From NCBI RefSeq assembly GCF_014218295.1, contig NZ_AP023287.1, positions 2,046,001 to 2,110,000 of the forward strand: 64,000 nt of DNA. The letters run 5' to 3'. The translations under genes were made by a program, and so were the position numbers. Source of the stretch: Mycolicibacterium litorale (GTDB lineage: Bacteria; Actinomycetota; Actinomycetes; Mycobacteriales; Mycobacteriaceae). The notes under the pieces are model-generated. The model was not told the DNA's origin. It was given only the letters and a program-made list of their open reading frames with translations, and did not search any database. This document shows positions 35,046-45,389 of this stretch, in pieces. Each line of letters begins with the position of its first letter. The stretch's first letter is position 1.

Positions 35046-35774
35046 GTGGGCACGACGATCGACGATCAGAGGACGGCACGTTTCATCCGCGACGTGCTGC
35101 CGCTGGTCGACACGCTCTACCGGGCCGCCCGCCGCTACACCGTCACCCCCGCCGACGCCGAGGATCTCGTGCAGGAGACCTTGGCCAAGGCGTACGCGGG
35201 ATTTCACTCCTACGCCGACGGAACCAACCTGCGGGCGTGGCTGCTGCGCATCATGACCAACACCTGGATCTCCTCCTACCGAGCAGCGCAACGCCGCCCC
35301 GACGAGGTCAGCGCCGAGGTCACCGACGCCGAACTCGCGGCGATGGCCGCCCACACCGCCACCGGACTGCCGTCGGCCGAACTGGCCGCGCTGGAGGCGA
35401 TGGGCGATGACGACGTGCGCGCAGCGCTCGCGGCGCTGCCCGTCGAGCAGCGGCTGGTCGTCTACTACGCCGACGTGGAAGGCATGCGCTACAAGGAGAT
35501 CGCGTCGATCCTCGACATCCCGCAGGGCACCGTCATGTCACGGCTGCACCGCGGGCGCACCCGGCTGCGGCGACTGCTCACCGACGTCGCGACGGCACGA
35601 GGCTATCTGCCCGGGGTCAGTGCCGACGTGCCGGCGGCCACGGCGGCTCACCGCAGAGCGCCAACAGGGCGTTCTCGACCACCTCGGGCAGCGCCGGATG
35701 AATCCAGTACTGGCCCCGCGCCATGTCCTGCGCCGGCAGGCCGAACGCCATGGCCTGGACGAGCGGCTGGATGA
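35046..35774 (+). CDS. ECF sigma factor, SigH-like
   Basis: The protein (242 aa as read) has sigma region 2 with [17 protein letters not shown] and [21 protein letters not shown], and region 4 with [32 protein letters not shown]. It resembles SigH/SigR, which control thiol-oxidative and heat stress in actinobacteria; fast-growing mycobacteria carry several SigH paralogues. GTG 35046 follows the -10 by 6 nt. Family members end near residue 200; here the frame continues about 40 residues and overlaps the 3' end of mtr on the other strand by 158 nt, so the tail is doubtful. No anti-sigma gene is adjacent. Confidence 0.85.
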   Translation: MGTTIDDQRTARFIRDVLPLVDTLYRAARRYTVTPADAEDLVQETLAKAYAGFHSYADGTNLRAWLLRIMTNTWISSYRAAQRRPDEVSAEVTDAELAAMAAHTATGLPSAELAALEAMGDDDVRAALAALPVEQRLVVYYADVEGMRYKEIASILDIPQGTVMSRLHRGRTRLRRLLTDVATARGYLPGVSADVPAATAAHRRAPTGRSRPPRAAPDESSTGPAPCPAPAGRTPWPGRAAG

Positions 35775-37029
35775 TCGACGACGCCTGGTGGCCCATGATG
35801 TGCGCGCCGAGCAACAGCCCGGTGTCGTCGTCGACGATCAGTTTCGCGAAACCGGAGGTGTCCTCCATCGCCCAGCCGTAGGCCACGTCGCTGTAGTCCT
35901 GGACCTTGGTCCTGATCCGGAAACCCTGTGCGCGCGCCTCGTTCTCGGTCAGCCCGACCGAGGCGATCTGCGGTTCGGTGAACACCGCCGACGGCACATT
36001 GCGGTGATTGGCCGGCATCAGCGCGTCGGTGTCGTCCCAGTCGACGAGCAGGTTGTTCTTCACCACTCGCGCTTCGTGATTGGCGACGTGCTTGAGCTGG
36101 TACGGCGAGCAGACGTCGCCGAGCGCGAAGACGTTGCGCGCGGTGGTGCGCTGGTACTCGTCGACGGTCACCAACCCGTCCTCGACCGCCACTCCCGCCA
36201 GATGCGCGTCGAGCCGGTCGCCGTTGGGAACCCGGCCGGTGGCGACCAGCAGGACGTCACCGTGCAACGAGGACCCGTCGTCCAGTTCGAGCGTCACCCC
36301 TGACTCGTCGGTGCGGCCGCCGATGATGTTGCGCCTGCTGCGGATCTCCCACTTCTTGCCCGCGATGTCGGTGAACCGCTCGCAGAGCGTGTCGTCGGTG
36401 TGGGCGAGCATGGCCGTACCGCGGATCACGATGGTGACCCGCGAGCCCAGCGACGAGAAGATGTGCGCGAACTCCGCGGCGACGTAGCCACCGCCGGCGA
36501 TGATGATGTGGTCGGGCAGCTCCGCCAGGCGCATGATCGTGTCGCTGGTGTGGTAGGCCACCCCGCAGTCGCCGATGGCCGGCGGCACGGTCGCCCGCGA
36601 ACCCGCCGCGATCACCACCTGATCGGCGGTGAACTCGTCACCGTCGTCGGTGCGCAGCCGGTACCGGCCGTCGGGCAGTACGTCGGCGAATCGGGTGTGG
36701 CTGGCGAACACCTCGACGTTGGGCGTGGACCGCCGGTAGTGCTCACCGCCGGTGGCCAGCGGGTCGATCCGGCCGAAGACCCGCGAGACGATGTCGCCCC
36801 AGCGCACCCCGTCGACGTGGGCGTCGACGCCGAAACGCGCTGCCTCGCGGACGTTCTGCGTCACCCCGGCCGAGTAGACGAACATCTTCGTGGGAATGCA
36901 CCCGACGTTGAGGCAGGTGCCGCCGAAGACGCCCTGCTCGCAGACGGCGACCCGCTTGTCCACATAACGCTCGTCGAGAATCGTGTTGCCCGAACCGGTT
37001 CCGATGATCGCGATATCGAAGTGCGCCAT
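35617..37029 (-). CDS. mtr: Mycothione reductase
   Basis: Mtr reduces mycothiol disulphide with NADPH, keeping mycothiol, the actinobacterial glutathione substitute, reduced. The 470-residue flavoprotein has the FAD motif IIGTGSGN, the redox-active pair Cys39/Cys44 in [14 protein letters not shown] and the proton-relay pair His444/Glu449 (IHPALPE) at the same numbering as in M. tuberculosis. It follows the hydrolase gene on the minus strand with TAG and ATG adjacent. The convergent SigH-like sigma factor suggests a redox-stress neighbourhood. Confidence 0.95.
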   Translation of the reverse strand: MAHFDIAIIGTGSGNTILDERYVDKRVAVCEQGVFGGTCLNVGCIPTKMFVYSAGVTQNVREAARFGVDAHVDGVRWGDIVSRVFGRIDPLATGGEHYRRSTPNVEVFASHTRFADVLPDGRYRLRTDDGDEFTADQVVIAAGSRATVPPAIGDCGVAYHTSDTIMRLAELPDHIIIAGGGYVAAEFAHIFSSLGSRVTIVIRGTAMLAHTDDTLCERFTDIAGKKWEIRSRRNIIGGRTDESGVTLELDDGSSLHGDVLLVATGRVPNGDRLDAHLAGVAVEDGLVTVDEYQRTTARNVFALGDVCSPYQLKHVANHEARVVKNNLLVDWDDTDALMPANHRNVPSAVFTEPQIASVGLTENEARAQGFRIRTKVQDYSDVAYGWAMEDTSGFAKLIVDDDTGLLLGAHIMGHQASSIIQPLVQAMAFGLPAQDMARGQYWIHPALPEVVENALLALCGEPPWPPARRH

Positions 37030-38046
37030 CTAATCCCCCCTTCGCGTCGCGTTCTCGGACAGATACCAGTCCAGCCAGCGATCCAGTTCACCGTAGGCGG
37101 CGCGGCGCGGCTCGGCCAGCGAAAGGAACACGTCGTGTTTCGCGTCGGTGATCGGCACGATGGTGCTTCGGTTACCCACACAGCCCGCCCAGCGGGCGAT
37201 GTGCGCGACGTCGAGGACCGCGTCGCCGCGCTGCATCGCCGCCGGATCGGTCGCCTCCCGCACGCTGTGGTCCGACCGCAGGATCAGGTTGGGCACGCCG
37301 ACGTCGAGCCCGCGGTGCAGCCGGGCGTGGCCGCGGCGGATCGCATGGATCCACCCCGCCGTCACCGGGAAACCGCCGACCGGCTTCCAGTCGAGGTTGT
37401 AGTCGAACTCCCCGGCGTAGTCCCGGTGCAGCGTGGCGCCGTACCCGCCGCCCGGATTGGGCGACCGCACGATCCGGCGCTTGTCGATGCGCGACACCGC
37501 ACCGAGCGCGGCCGAGGTGGCCGCCGAACGCAGCACGGCAGGCCCCTGCAGGTCGAACCACGGGCTGTTGAGCACCAGGCCGGTCACGCCGAGCCGGGCG
37601 GTCATGCCCCGCCGCCGCAGCCGGTCCAGCCACAGCGACACCACCAGCCCACCCGCGGAATGGCCGACCACCAACACCGCCGCCCCGTTCGTCTCGTCCC
37701 CGATGATTCCGAGGGCCGCTTCGAGTTCGCGGTCGTAGCGCGCAAGGTCGGTGGTGAAGTGCGGTGTCTGTCCGTCGCGTCGGGAACGACCGCATTTGTG
37801 CAGGTCCAGAGCGTAGAAGGCGAACCCGCGGGCGGCCAGGTGGTCGGCGAGTTCGGTGTGGAAGAAGTAGTCGGTGAACCCGTGCACCAGCAACACCGCA
37901 TGTGGTGCGCCGGGCTGCGGCCGACCGCGCCGCACGACCGTCGCGACGAGGTCGCCCTCCCCGTCGGGATCGCGTCCGAGCGCAAGGGTGTGCCGCTGAT
38001 AATCCGGCAGCACGTCGGCTTCCCAGTCCAGCACCCGGGACGTCAC
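37030..38046 (-). CDS. Alpha/beta hydrolase, monoacylglycerol-lipase-like (Rv2854-like)
   Basis: The 338-residue protein has the oxyanion segment LLVHGFTDYF, the nucleophile elbow GHSAGG and a C-terminal catalytic His in ITDAKHDVF. This layout fits serine aminopeptidase S33 or monoglyceride-lipase-like hydrolases. The probable substrate is an acyl ester or small lipid. It immediately precedes mtr on the same strand with no spacer, as Rv2854 and mtr neighbour each other in M. tuberculosis. ATG 38046 is the first start and gives a normal family length. Confidence 0.87.
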   Translation of the reverse strand: MTSRVLDWEADVLPDYQRHTLALGRDPDGEGDLVATVVRRGRPQPGAPHAVLLVHGFTDYFFHTELADHLAARGFAFYALDLHKCGRSRRDGQTPHFTTDLARYDRELEAALGIIGDETNGAAVLVVGHSAGGLVVSLWLDRLRRRGMTARLGVTGLVLNSPWFDLQGPAVLRSAATSAALGAVSRIDKRRIVRSPNPGGGYGATLHRDYAGEFDYNLDWKPVGGFPVTAGWIHAIRRGHARLHRGLDVGVPNLILRSDHSVREATDPAAMQRGDAVLDVAHIARWAGCVGNRSTIVPITDAKHDVFLSLAEPRRAAYGELDRWLDWYLSENATRRGD

Positions 38047-38134
38047 GATGTCACCTTAGGCGGGTCGGCAACGGCGCAGGCCACCGCGGTGAGGGATGGC
38101 ACAGTGGCCGAACGGTTGGCGCGCACCCCAGCGG

Positions 38135-38140
38135 GATAAT
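38135..38140 (+). promoter_or_regulatory. Putative -10 of mqo
   Basis: GATAAT is a strong -10 candidate 52 nt before the mqo start codon, between the divergent hydrolase and mqo genes. No consensus -35 is seen at the usual distance. Confidence 0.5.
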
Positions 38141-38191
38141 CTGGTCTGCAGAGTTCCGTCACAAAGCCGCGACGAAAAGGACCATGAGCCG

Positions 38192-39754
38192 GTGTCTGAT
38201 ACCCAGGTAGCCAAGACCGACGTCGTGCTGGTCGGTGCCGGCATCATGAGCGCCACGTTGAGCGTCCTGTTGAAGCTGATGGAGCCCGACTGGTCGATCA
38301 CCCTGGTCGAGCGGCTCGACGGGGCCGCGGCCGAGAGCAGCGACCCGTGGAACAACGCCGGCACCGGGCACTCCGCGCTCTGCGAACTCAACTACACCCC
38401 GAAGACCGCCGACGGCGGCATCGACATCACCAAAGCGGTACACGTCAACGAGCAGTTCCAGGTGTCGCGGCAGTTCTGGACCTACGCCGTCGAGAACGGT
38501 GTGCTGCCCGACGTCCGCAACTTCATCAACCCCATCCCGCACGTCAGCTTCGTCAGCGGGGCCGAGAACGTCCGGTACCTGCGCGCCCGGTACGACGCCC
38601 TCGTCACCAACCCGCTGTTCGGGTCGATGGAGTACATCGACGACCGCGACGAGTTCACCCGCCGGCTACCGCTGATGGCCGAGAAGCGCGACTTCCGCGA
38701 GCCGGTGGCGCTGAACTGGACGCAGGACGGCACGGACGTCGACTTCGGTTCGCTGTCGCGCCAGCTGATCGGCTACTCCGCTCAGCGGGGGATGACCACC
38801 CTGTTCGGTCACGAGGTGCGCGACCTGGACAAGCAGTCCGACGGCAGCTGGTCGCTCAAGGTGGTCAACCGCCGTACCGGCGCCAAGCGCAAACTCAACG
38901 CCAGATTCGTGTTCGTCGGCGCGGGGGGCGGCGCGCTGCCGCTGCTGCAGAAGGCCGGCATCAAGGAGGCCAAGGGCTTCGGCGGCTTCCCCGTCGGCGG
39001 CCAGTTCCTGCGCACCGACAAGCAGTCACTGACCGCGGCCCACCAGGCCAAGGTGTACGGGATGCCGCCGCTGGGCGCGCCGCCGATGTCGGTGCCGCAC
39101 CTCGACACCCGGGTCATCAACGGCCGGTCGTGGCTGCTGTTCGGCCCCTTCGCCGGCTGGTCGCCGAAGTTCCTCAAACAGGGCAAGATCACCGACCTGC
39201 CCTTCTCGGTCCGGCCGAACAACCTCGCCTCGATGCTCGGCGTCGGACTCACCGAGATGGGGCTGCTCAAGTACCTCATCGGCCAGCTGATGCTGACCGA
39301 GGCCGACCGGGTGCAGTCGCTGCGCGAATTCGCCCCCAGCGCTGTGGATTCGGACTGGGAGCTCGACATCGCCGGTCAGCGGGTCCAGGTGATCCGACGC
39401 AAGGGACGTGGAGGGGTGCTGGAGTTCGGCACGACGGTGCTGGCCGCGGAGGACGGCAGCATGGCCGGCCTGCTCGGTGCCTCACCGGGCGCCTCGACGG
39501 CGGTGCCCGCGATGCTCGACATCATGGAGCGCTGCTTCGCCGACCGCTACCGCACGTGGCTGCCGAAGCTGAAGGAGATCGTGCCGTCGCTGGGCGTCCC
39601 GCTGTCCACCAATCCCAAACTCTTCGAAGAGGTGTGGGCGCACGGCACCAGGGTGCTCAAACTCGACCGCCCGGCCGAGGGGCTGCCTGTCGCCGGACCA
39701 GACACCGAGCACCACGAGCCCGGCGGCTCGCCCACGCGCGCGGTGACTGCCTGA
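38192..39754 (+). CDS. mqo: Malate:quinone oxidoreductase
   Basis: Mqo is the membrane-associated FAD enzyme that oxidises malate to oxaloacetate and passes electrons to menaquinone. The 520-residue protein has the FAD motif [13 protein letters not shown], then [36 protein letters not shown] and [13 protein letters not shown], all family blocks. GTG 38192 gives the same start as the M. tuberculosis protein (MSD...) and has AAAAGGA about 10 nt upstream. A tiny out-of-frame ATG ORF (38184-38210) overlaps the start but is too short to call. Confidence 0.95.
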   Translation: MSDTQVAKTDVVLVGAGIMSATLSVLLKLMEPDWSITLVERLDGAAAESSDPWNNAGTGHSALCELNYTPKTADGGIDITKAVHVNEQFQVSRQFWTYAVENGVLPDVRNFINPIPHVSFVSGAENVRYLRARYDALVTNPLFGSMEYIDDRDEFTRRLPLMAEKRDFREPVALNWTQDGTDVDFGSLSRQLIGYSAQRGMTTLFGHEVRDLDKQSDGSWSLKVVNRRTGAKRKLNARFVFVGAGGGALPLLQKAGIKEAKGFGGFPVGGQFLRTDKQSLTAAHQAKVYGMPPLGAPPMSVPHLDTRVINGRSWLLFGPFAGWSPKFLKQGKITDLPFSVRPNNLASMLGVGLTEMGLLKYLIGQLMLTEADRVQSLREFAPSAVDSDWELDIAGQRVQVIRRKGRGGVLEFGTTVLAAEDGSMAGLLGASPGASTAVPAMLDIMERCFADRYRTWLPKLKEIVPSLGVPLSTNPKLFEEVWAHGTRVLKLDRPAEGLPVAGPDTEHHEPGGSPTRAVTA

Positions 39755-39766
39755 CGTGGTGCGGCG

Positions 39767-40222
39767 ATGACGGTCGCGCTGCGCCGCAGCTGGGCCAAGG
39801 ACCTCGACGCGGCGACGCTCTACGAACTGCTCAAGCTGCGGGTCGAGGTGTTCGTCGTCGAACAGGCCTGCCCCTATCCGGAACTCGACGGGCGTGACCT
39901 GCTCGCCGAGACGCGCCATTTCTGGCTGGAAGGCCCGGACGGGCAGGTGATCTCCACGCTGCGGCTGATGGAGGAGCATCCCGGCGGCAACAAGGGATTC
40001 CGCATCGGCCGCGTCTGCACCCGGCGCGACGCCCGCGGACACGGCCACACCGCGCGGCTCATGCAGGCGGCGCTCGCCGACGTGGGCGACCACCCGTGCC
40101 GCATCGACGCGCAGACGTATCTCGAGGCCATGTACGCCCGGCACGGATTCGTCCGCGCCGGTGACGAATTCGTCGAGGACGGGATCCCACACGTGCCGAT
40201 GCTGCGACCGGGCGCGCCGTGA
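39767..40222 (+). CDS. ElaA-type GNAT acetyltransferase (Rv2851c-like)
   Basis: The 151-residue protein matches the ElaA subgroup of GNAT proteins: [26 protein letters not shown] near the N-terminus, then [22 protein letters not shown] as the acetyl-CoA segment and [11 protein letters not shown] at the end. The acceptor is unknown. It lies 12 nt after mqo and overlaps the chelatase-like gene by GTGA, so it is part of the same run of genes as in M. tuberculosis. Confidence 0.9.
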   Translation: MTVALRRSWAKDLDAATLYELLKLRVEVFVVEQACPYPELDGRDLLAETRHFWLEGPDGQVISTLRLMEEHPGGNKGFRIGRVCTRRDARGHGHTARLMQAALADVGDHPCRIDAQTYLEAMYARHGFVRAGDEFVEDGIPHVPMLRPGAP

Positions 40223-42078
40223 CGGCGCCGGTCTACCCGTTCAGCGCGATCGTCGGACACGACCGGTTGCTGCTCGCCCTGCTGCTGTGTGCGGTGCGCC
40301 CCGAGATCGGCGGTGTGCTGATCCGCGGCGAGAAGGGCACCGCCAAGTCGACCGCGGTACGCGGGCTGGCGCAGATACTCGCCCAGGTCGACGGCGGCGC
40401 GCTGGTGGAACTGCCCATCGGCGCCACCGAGGACCGCGTGGTCGGATCGCTGGACCTGCAGAAGGTGTTGCGCGACGGCGAACACGCCTTCTCGCCGGGG
40501 CTGCTGGCCCGCGCGCACGGCGGCGTGCTCTACGTCGACGAGGTCAACCTGCTGCACGACCATCTGGTCGACGTGCTGCTCGACGCGGCGGCGATGGGCC
40601 GAGTCCACGTCGAACGCGACGGCATCTCGCACAGCCACGAGGCCCGCTTCGTGCTGATCGGCACCATGAATCCCGAAGAGGGCGAACTGCGCCCGCAATT
40701 GCTCGACCGGTTCGGGTTGACCGTCGACGTGGCCGCGAGCCGCGACGTCGACGTCCGGGTCGAGGTGATCCGGCAGCGCATGGCGTTCGAGGCCGACCCC
40801 GCCGGATTCGCCGACCGCTACGCCGGCCGGGACGCCGAACTGGCCCGGCGGGTGGCCGACGCCCGTGCGCTGGTGGACTCGGTTTCCCTACCCGACGCCG
40901 AGTTACGGCGTATCGCGGCGTTGTGCGCGGCGTTCGACGTCGACGGGATGCGCGCCGACCTGGTGGTCGCGCGCACCGCGGTGGCGCACGCCGCGTGGCG
41001 CGGCGCGGCGACCGTCGGAGAAGAAGACATCCGGGTGGCCGCCGAACTGGCGTTGCCGCACCGGCGCAGGCGCGACCCGTTCGACGATCCCGGGCTGGAC
41101 CCGCAGCGCCTCGACGAGGCGATGGAGCAGGCCGGTGAGTCCGCCTCCGACGCCGAAGGCGCGCCGGAGCCCGACCCGGACCCCGGCCCGCCCGGCGGCG
41201 GCGGTGGCGCCGCCGAGTCGTCGGGTTCTGCGGCCCCACAACGGGATTCGTCGTCTCGGACCCGTAGCAGCGGGGCGCCGTCGGCGGTGTTCAAGACCCG
41301 CACCCTGGTGGTGCCCGGGGTGGGGGAGGGCGCACCCGGGCGGCGCTCACGCGCCCGCAACCGCACCGGCACCGTCATCGCGTCGACGGCCGACACCGAT
41401 GCCGGGCACGGCATGCACGTGTTCGGCACGCTGCTCGCGGCCGCGGAGAACCAGCGCGGGCCCGGACGGCCCCGTCCGCGGCCGCAGGACGTCCGCCGCG
41501 CCGTGCGCGAAGGGCAGGAGGGCAACCTCGTCATCTTCGTCGTCGACGCCTCGGGCTCGATGGCCGCACGCGACCGGATGGCCGCCGTCGGCGGCGCGAC
41601 CCTGTCGCTGCTTCGCGACGCCTACCAGCGCCGCGACAAGGTCGCCGTCATCACCTTCCGGCAGCGGCAGGCCACCGTACTGCTGCCGCCGACGACGTCG
41701 GTCTACATCGCCAGCCGCCGGCTCTCGCGTTTCGACACCGGCGGCAAGACGCCGCTGGCCGAGGGTCTGCTCGCCGCCCGCGACGTCGTGGTCCGCGAGA
41801 AGGCCCGCGACCGCGCCCGCCGCTGTCTGGTGGTCGTGCTGACCGACGGCCGCGCCACCGGGGGACCCGATCCGCTGGGCCGCACCCGTCAGGCCGCTGC
41901 CCGGCTGGTGGCCGAGGGCGCCGCCGCGGTGGTCGTCGACTGCGAGACGTCGTTCGTTCGGCTCGGACTGGCCGAGGAACTCGCCACCGCACTGCGCGCC
42001 CCCGCCGTGCGTCTGGCCCACCTTCGGGCCGACGACCTCACCCGGCTGGTCACCCAGACCGACCGCACCGCCGCCTAA
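40219..42078 (+). CDS. Mg/Co-chelatase-like AAA+ and VWA protein (Rv2850c-like)
   Basis: This 619-residue protein fuses a ChlI-type AAA+ ATPase with a ChlD-type C-terminal part. The ATPase (about 1-310) has Walker [10 protein letters not shown] at 37-45, [10 protein letters not shown] and the sensor region. A Pro/Gly/Ser-rich acidic linker (about 312-370) follows, then a von Willebrand A domain with MIDAS DASGS (Asp443, Ser445, Ser447). Such proteins are the motor part of metal chelatases that insert Mg or Co into tetrapyrroles. Directly upstream of cobO and cobB, it may load cobalt, but no large CobN-like subunit is in the window. Confidence 0.9.
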   Translation: MTAPVYPFSAIVGHDRLLLALLLCAVRPEIGGVLIRGEKGTAKSTAVRGLAQILAQVDGGALVELPIGATEDRVVGSLDLQKVLRDGEHAFSPGLLARAHGGVLYVDEVNLLHDHLVDVLLDAAAMGRVHVERDGISHSHEARFVLIGTMNPEEGELRPQLLDRFGLTVDVAASRDVDVRVEVIRQRMAFEADPAGFADRYAGRDAELARRVADARALVDSVSLPDAELRRIAALCAAFDVDGMRADLVVARTAVAHAAWRGAATVGEEDIRVAAELALPHRRRRDPFDDPGLDPQRLDEAMEQAGESASDAEGAPEPDPDPGPPGGGGGAAESSGSAAPQRDSSSRTRSSGAPSAVFKTRTLVVPGVGEGAPGRRSRARNRTGTVIASTADTDAGHGMHVFGTLLAAAENQRGPGRPRPRPQDVRRAVREGQEGNLVIFVVDASGSMAARDRMAAVGGATLSLLRDAYQRRDKVAVITFRQRQATVLLPPTTSVYIASRRLSRFDTGGKTPLAEGLLAARDVVVREKARDRARRCLVVVLTDGRATGGPDPLGRTRQAAARLVAEGAAAVVVDCETSFVRLGLAEELATALRAPAVRLAHLRADDLTRLVTQTDRTAA

Positions 42079-42089
42079 CGGAGGAATCC

Positions 42090-42704
42090 ATGCCGCAGGG
42101 CCGACCTCTGACCGTTCCCGACGACGGGCTGACCACCCGCGCCCGCCGTAACGCACCGCTGTTGGCGGTCCACACCGGAGCCGGAAAAGGCAAGTCGACG
42201 GCGGCATTCGGGATGGCGCTGCGGGCGTGGAACCAGGGCTTTCGCATCGCGGTGTTCCAGTTCGTCAAGAGCGCGAAGTGGAAGGTCGGCGAGGAGTCGG
42301 TGTTCACCGAACTCGGCCGCCTGCACGACGAACACGGTGCCGGCGGCGCCGTCGAATGGCACAAGATGGGCTCGGGCTGGTCGTGGTCGCGCAAAGCAGG
42401 CAGCGACGACGACCACGCTGCCGCGGCGGCCGACGGCTGGGCGGAGATCACCCGCCGGCTGGCCGAGGAGCGGCACGACTTCTACGTGCTCGACGAATTC
42501 ACCTATCCGCTCAAATGGGGCTGGGTGGACGTCGACGAGGTCGTCGAGGTGTTGCGGGCGCGCCCGGGCCGGCAGCACGTCGTGATCACCGGGCGTGATG
42601 CGCCGCAGGCGCTGATCGACGCCGCCGACCTGGTCACCGAGATGACGAAGGTCAAGCATCCGATGGATGTCGGCCGCAAGGGCCAGAAAGGCATCGAGTG
42701 GTGA
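42090..42704 (+). CDS. cobO: Cob(I)yrinic acid a,c-diamide adenosyltransferase
   Basis: CobO transfers the adenosyl group from ATP to the cobalt of cobyrinic acid a,c-diamide or related corrinoids. The 204-residue protein has Walker A TGAGKGKST (29-37), FQFVKSAKWKVGEE, and DFYVLDEFTYPLKWGW, the BtuR/CobO hallmarks. It has a strong GGAGGA site and lies 11 nt after the chelatase-like gene. Length is normal. Confidence 0.95.
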   Translation: MPQGRPLTVPDDGLTTRARRNAPLLAVHTGAGKGKSTAAFGMALRAWNQGFRIAVFQFVKSAKWKVGEESVFTELGRLHDEHGAGGAVEWHKMGSGWSWSRKAGSDDDHAAAAADGWAEITRRLAEERHDFYVLDEFTYPLKWGWVDVDEVVEVLRARPGRQHVVITGRDAPQALIDAADLVTEMTKVKHPMDVGRKGQKGIEW

Positions 42705-42724
42705 CTTCCACGCACGCTGACACC

Positions 42725-42789
42725 CCGCGAGCGTGCGCACAGTGTTGGGCAAACCCCGGGGTGTCGGGTGCAGACACGCACGCTCGCGG
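42725..42789. repeat. Intergenic inverted repeat between cobO and cobB
   Basis: CCGCGAGCGTGCG (42725-42737) and CGCACGCTCGCGG (42777-42789) are perfect 13-bp inverted arms around a 39-bp centre that contains the palindrome CCCCGGGG. As RNA this would form a long cruciform-like hairpin 12 nt before the cobB start. It resembles REP-like mycobacterial intergenic dyads. Confidence 0.65.
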
Positions 42790-42801
42790 TGGGAGGCGAG
42801 G

Positions 42802-44163
42802 GTGAGCGTTCCCGCCGTCGTGATCGCCGCACCCGCCTCCGGCAGTGGGAAGACCACCGTGGCAACGGGTCTGATGGGCGCGCTGCGACGGGCGGGGCAC
42901 GCGGTCGCGCCGTTCAAGGTGGGCCCCGACTTCATCGACCCCGGCTACCACGCGCTGGCGACCGGACGTCCGGGACGCAACCTCGACCCGGTCCTGGTCG
43001 GTGAACCCCTGATCGGCCCGCTGTACGCCCACGGCGCCGCGGGCAGCGACATCGCCGTCGTTGAGGGTGTGATGGGTCTGTTCGACGGCCGCATCGGCGA
43101 CCGGATGTCTGGAGCGGCAACGGGTTCCACCGCCCATGTCGCCGGGCTGATCGGCGCTCCGGTGGTGCTGGTGGTCGACGCCCGCGGCCAGAGCCACAGT
43201 ATCGCCGCACTGCTGCACGGGTTCTCCACGTTCGACCCGCACACCCGCATCGCCGGGGTGGTGCTCAACCGCGTCGGCTCGCCGCGCCACGACGAGGTGC
43301 TGCGGCAGGCGTGCGAACACGCCGGCCTGGCGGTGTTCGGGTCGATTCCGCGGGCCGAGGCGCTGGCCGTGCCGTCCCGTCACCTCGGGCTGGTCACCGC
43401 CGCGGAGCACGGCCGCGCGGCCCGCGACGCGGTCGCCGCGATGACCGATCTCGTCGCCCGCCACGTCGACCTGGACGCCGTCGTCGCCGGCGCGCGCGTC
43501 ACCGTCGCCGCTGCGCCGTGGGAGCCCGAGGTCACCACGACCCCCGGGGTGAGGGTGGCGCTGGCCGCAGGCAAGGCGTTCACGTTCGGCTATCCCGAAC
43601 ACGGCGAACTGTTGCGCGCGGCCGGGGCGGAGGTCGTCGCGTTCGACCCGATGACCGAGACCCTGCCGCCGGGCGCGGGGGCGCTGGTGATCCCCGGCGG
43701 CTTCCCCGAAGAGCACGCCGCCGAATTGTCCGCGAATTCCATTGTGCGCCAACAGATCTCCGATCTGGCCGCGACCGGCGCCCCGATTCACGCGGAGTGC
43801 GCGGGGCTGACCTACCTGGTCGACGACCTCGACGGCGCGCCGATGTGCGGGGTGGTGGGCGGTTCGGCGCGGTTCACCGACCGCCTCACCCTTGGCTACC
43901 GGCAGGCCGTCGCGGCCACCGACTCGGCGCTGCACCACGCCGGCGAGCGCGTGACCGGACACGAGTTCCACCGCACCGCGGTGACATTCGCCGGACCTCA
44001 CGAGCCCGCCTGGCACTTCGCCGGCCGGCCCGGCGGACCCGGCACCGACGGCGTCGTCCACCGCGGGCTGCACGCCGGCTACCTGCACACCCACCCCGCC
44101 GCCCATCCGCAGGCCATCGCCCGCTTCGTGGCGTCGGCCGCACGCTCTAAGCTCGCCGGGTGA
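42802..44163 (+). CDS. cobB: Cobyrinic acid a,c-diamide synthase
   Basis: CobB amidates the a and c side chains of (hydrogeno)byrinic acid with glutamine and ATP. The 453-residue protein has the P-loop APASGSGKTTVA, the family segment FKVGPDFIDPGYH, and a C-terminal glutamine-amidotransferase domain with nucleophile Cys in HAECAGLTYL and a histidine motif near HTHPAAHP. GTG 42802 has GGGAGG 5 nt upstream. It overlaps cysG by GTGA. A long inverted repeat lies just before it. Confidence 0.95.
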   Translation: MSVPAVVIAAPASGSGKTTVATGLMGALRRAGHAVAPFKVGPDFIDPGYHALATGRPGRNLDPVLVGEPLIGPLYAHGAAGSDIAVVEGVMGLFDGRIGDRMSGAATGSTAHVAGLIGAPVVLVVDARGQSHSIAALLHGFSTFDPHTRIAGVVLNRVGSPRHDEVLRQACEHAGLAVFGSIPRAEALAVPSRHLGLVTAAEHGRAARDAVAAMTDLVARHVDLDAVVAGARVTVAAAPWEPEVTTTPGVRVALAAGKAFTFGYPEHGELLRAAGAEVVAFDPMTETLPPGAGALVIPGGFPEEHAAELSANSIVRQQISDLAATGAPIHAECAGLTYLVDDLDGAPMCGVVGGSARFTDRLTLGYRQAVAATDSALHHAGERVTGHEFHRTAVTFAGPHEPAWHFAGRPGGPGTDGVVHRGLHAGYLHTHPAAHPQAIARFVASAARSKLAG

Positions 44164-45356
44164 CCGATAACGCGTACCTCGTCGGCCTACGCCTCACCGG
44201 CAGGAAGGTCGTCATCGTCGGTGGGGGAACGGTCGCGCAGCGGCGGCTGCCGCTGTTGATCGCCAACGGCGCCGACGTGCACGTCATCGCCCGCGCCGCC
44301 ACGCCCGCCGTGGAGGCTATGGCCGGAATCACACTGACACTGCGTGACTTCCGCGTCGGCGACCTCGACGGCGCCTGGTACGTCATCGCCGCCACCGACG
44401 ACCCCGAGGTCAACGCGGCCGTCGTCGCCGAGGCCGAACTCCGCCACATCTTCTGTGTGCGCGCCGACATCGCCCGCGAGGGCACCGCGGTCACCCCCGC
44501 CTCCTTCGAGTACGAGGGGCTGTCGGTCGGGGTCCTGGCCGGCGGCGAGCACCGCCGGTCGGCGGCCATCCGGTCGGCCATCCACGAGGCGCTCGCCGGC
44601 GGGCTGATCTCCGGGGACGATCCGGACACCGTGACCACCGGTGTCGCCCTGGTCGGCGGCGGACCCGGCGATCCCGAACTCATCACGGTCCGGGGGCGGC
44701 GTCTGCTGGCCCAGGCCGACGTCGTGGTCGCCGACCGCCTGGCGCCCCAGGAGCTGCTCGCCGAGCTCCCACCGCACGTCGAGGTCATCGATGCCGCCAA
44801 GATCCCCTACGGCCGGGCGATGGCGCAGGACGCCATCAACCAGGTCCTCATCGACCGCGCGTCGGAAGGCAAGTTCGTGGTGCGCCTCAAGGGCGGCGAC
44901 CCGTTCGTCTTCGCGCGGGGTTACGAAGAGGTGCTCGCGTGCGCCGAGGCGGGCATCCCGGTCACCGTCGTACCGGGTGTGACCAGCGCCATAGGCGTTC
45001 CGGCGCTGGCCGGGGTGCCGGTCACCCACCGGCACGTGACGCACGAATTCGTCGTGGTGAGCGGCCATGTTGCGCCGGATCACCCCGAATCGTTAGTGAA
45101 TTGGGATGCGTTGGCCGCGCTCACCGGGACGATTGTTTTGCTGATGGCCGTCGAGCGCATCGAGCTGTTCACCAAGGCGCTGCTTGATGGCGGCCGACCT
45201 GCGGAGACGCCGGTCCTCGTGGTCCAGCACGGCACCACGAGCGCACAGCGGACTTTGCGGGCTACGCTGGCGGATGCACCGGAACGGATGAGTGCCGAGG
45301 GCATTCGGCCGCCTGCGATCATCGTGATCGGGCAGGTCGCCGCTTTCGGCGGATAA
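44160..45356 (+). CDS. cysG: Siroheme synthase-like: precorrin-2 dehydrogenase plus uroporphyrinogen-III C-methyltransferase
   Basis: The 398-residue protein has an NAD-binding dehydrogenase domain (about 1-150; VVIVGGGTVAQRR, and ATDDPEVNAAV) and a SUMT methyltransferase domain (about 160-398; LVGGGPGDPELITVRG, RLKGGDPFVFARG, and PGVTSAIGVPALAGVPVTHR). It makes precorrin-2, shared by siroheme and cobalamin synthesis. No chelatase-specific extension is evident. It overlaps cobB and corresponds to Rv2847c. Confidence 0.93.
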   Translation: MTDNAYLVGLRLTGRKVVIVGGGTVAQRRLPLLIANGADVHVIARAATPAVEAMAGITLTLRDFRVGDLDGAWYVIAATDDPEVNAAVVAEAELRHIFCVRADIAREGTAVTPASFEYEGLSVGVLAGGEHRRSAAIRSAIHEALAGGLISGDDPDTVTTGVALVGGGPGDPELITVRGRRLLAQADVVVADRLAPQELLAELPPHVEVIDAAKIPYGRAMAQDAINQVLIDRASEGKFVVRLKGGDPFVFARGYEEVLACAEAGIPVTVVPGVTSAIGVPALAGVPVTHRHVTHEFVVVSGHVAPDHPESLVNWDALAALTGTIVLLMAVERIELFTKALLDGGRPAETPVLVVQHGTTSAQRTLRATLADAPERMSAEGIRPPAIIVIGQVAAFGG

Positions 45357-45375
45357 AGGATTTCTAAGAGTACTG

Positions 45376-45381
45376 TAAGGT
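45376..45381 (+). promoter_or_regulatory. Putative -10 of the efpA leader transcript
   Basis: TAAGGT ends 8 nt before ATG 45390, so the transcript would begin at or one or two bases before the leader ORF. An upstream TACTGT (45371-45376) is a second candidate. Confidence 0.5.
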
Positions 45382-45389
45382 AACTCGTT

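Noticed and set aside
38096..38130. tRNA-like D-arm sequence (GTGGCCGAACGGTT) before mqo
   Set aside because: No anticodon arm, T arm or acceptor stem can be formed with the surrounding bases.
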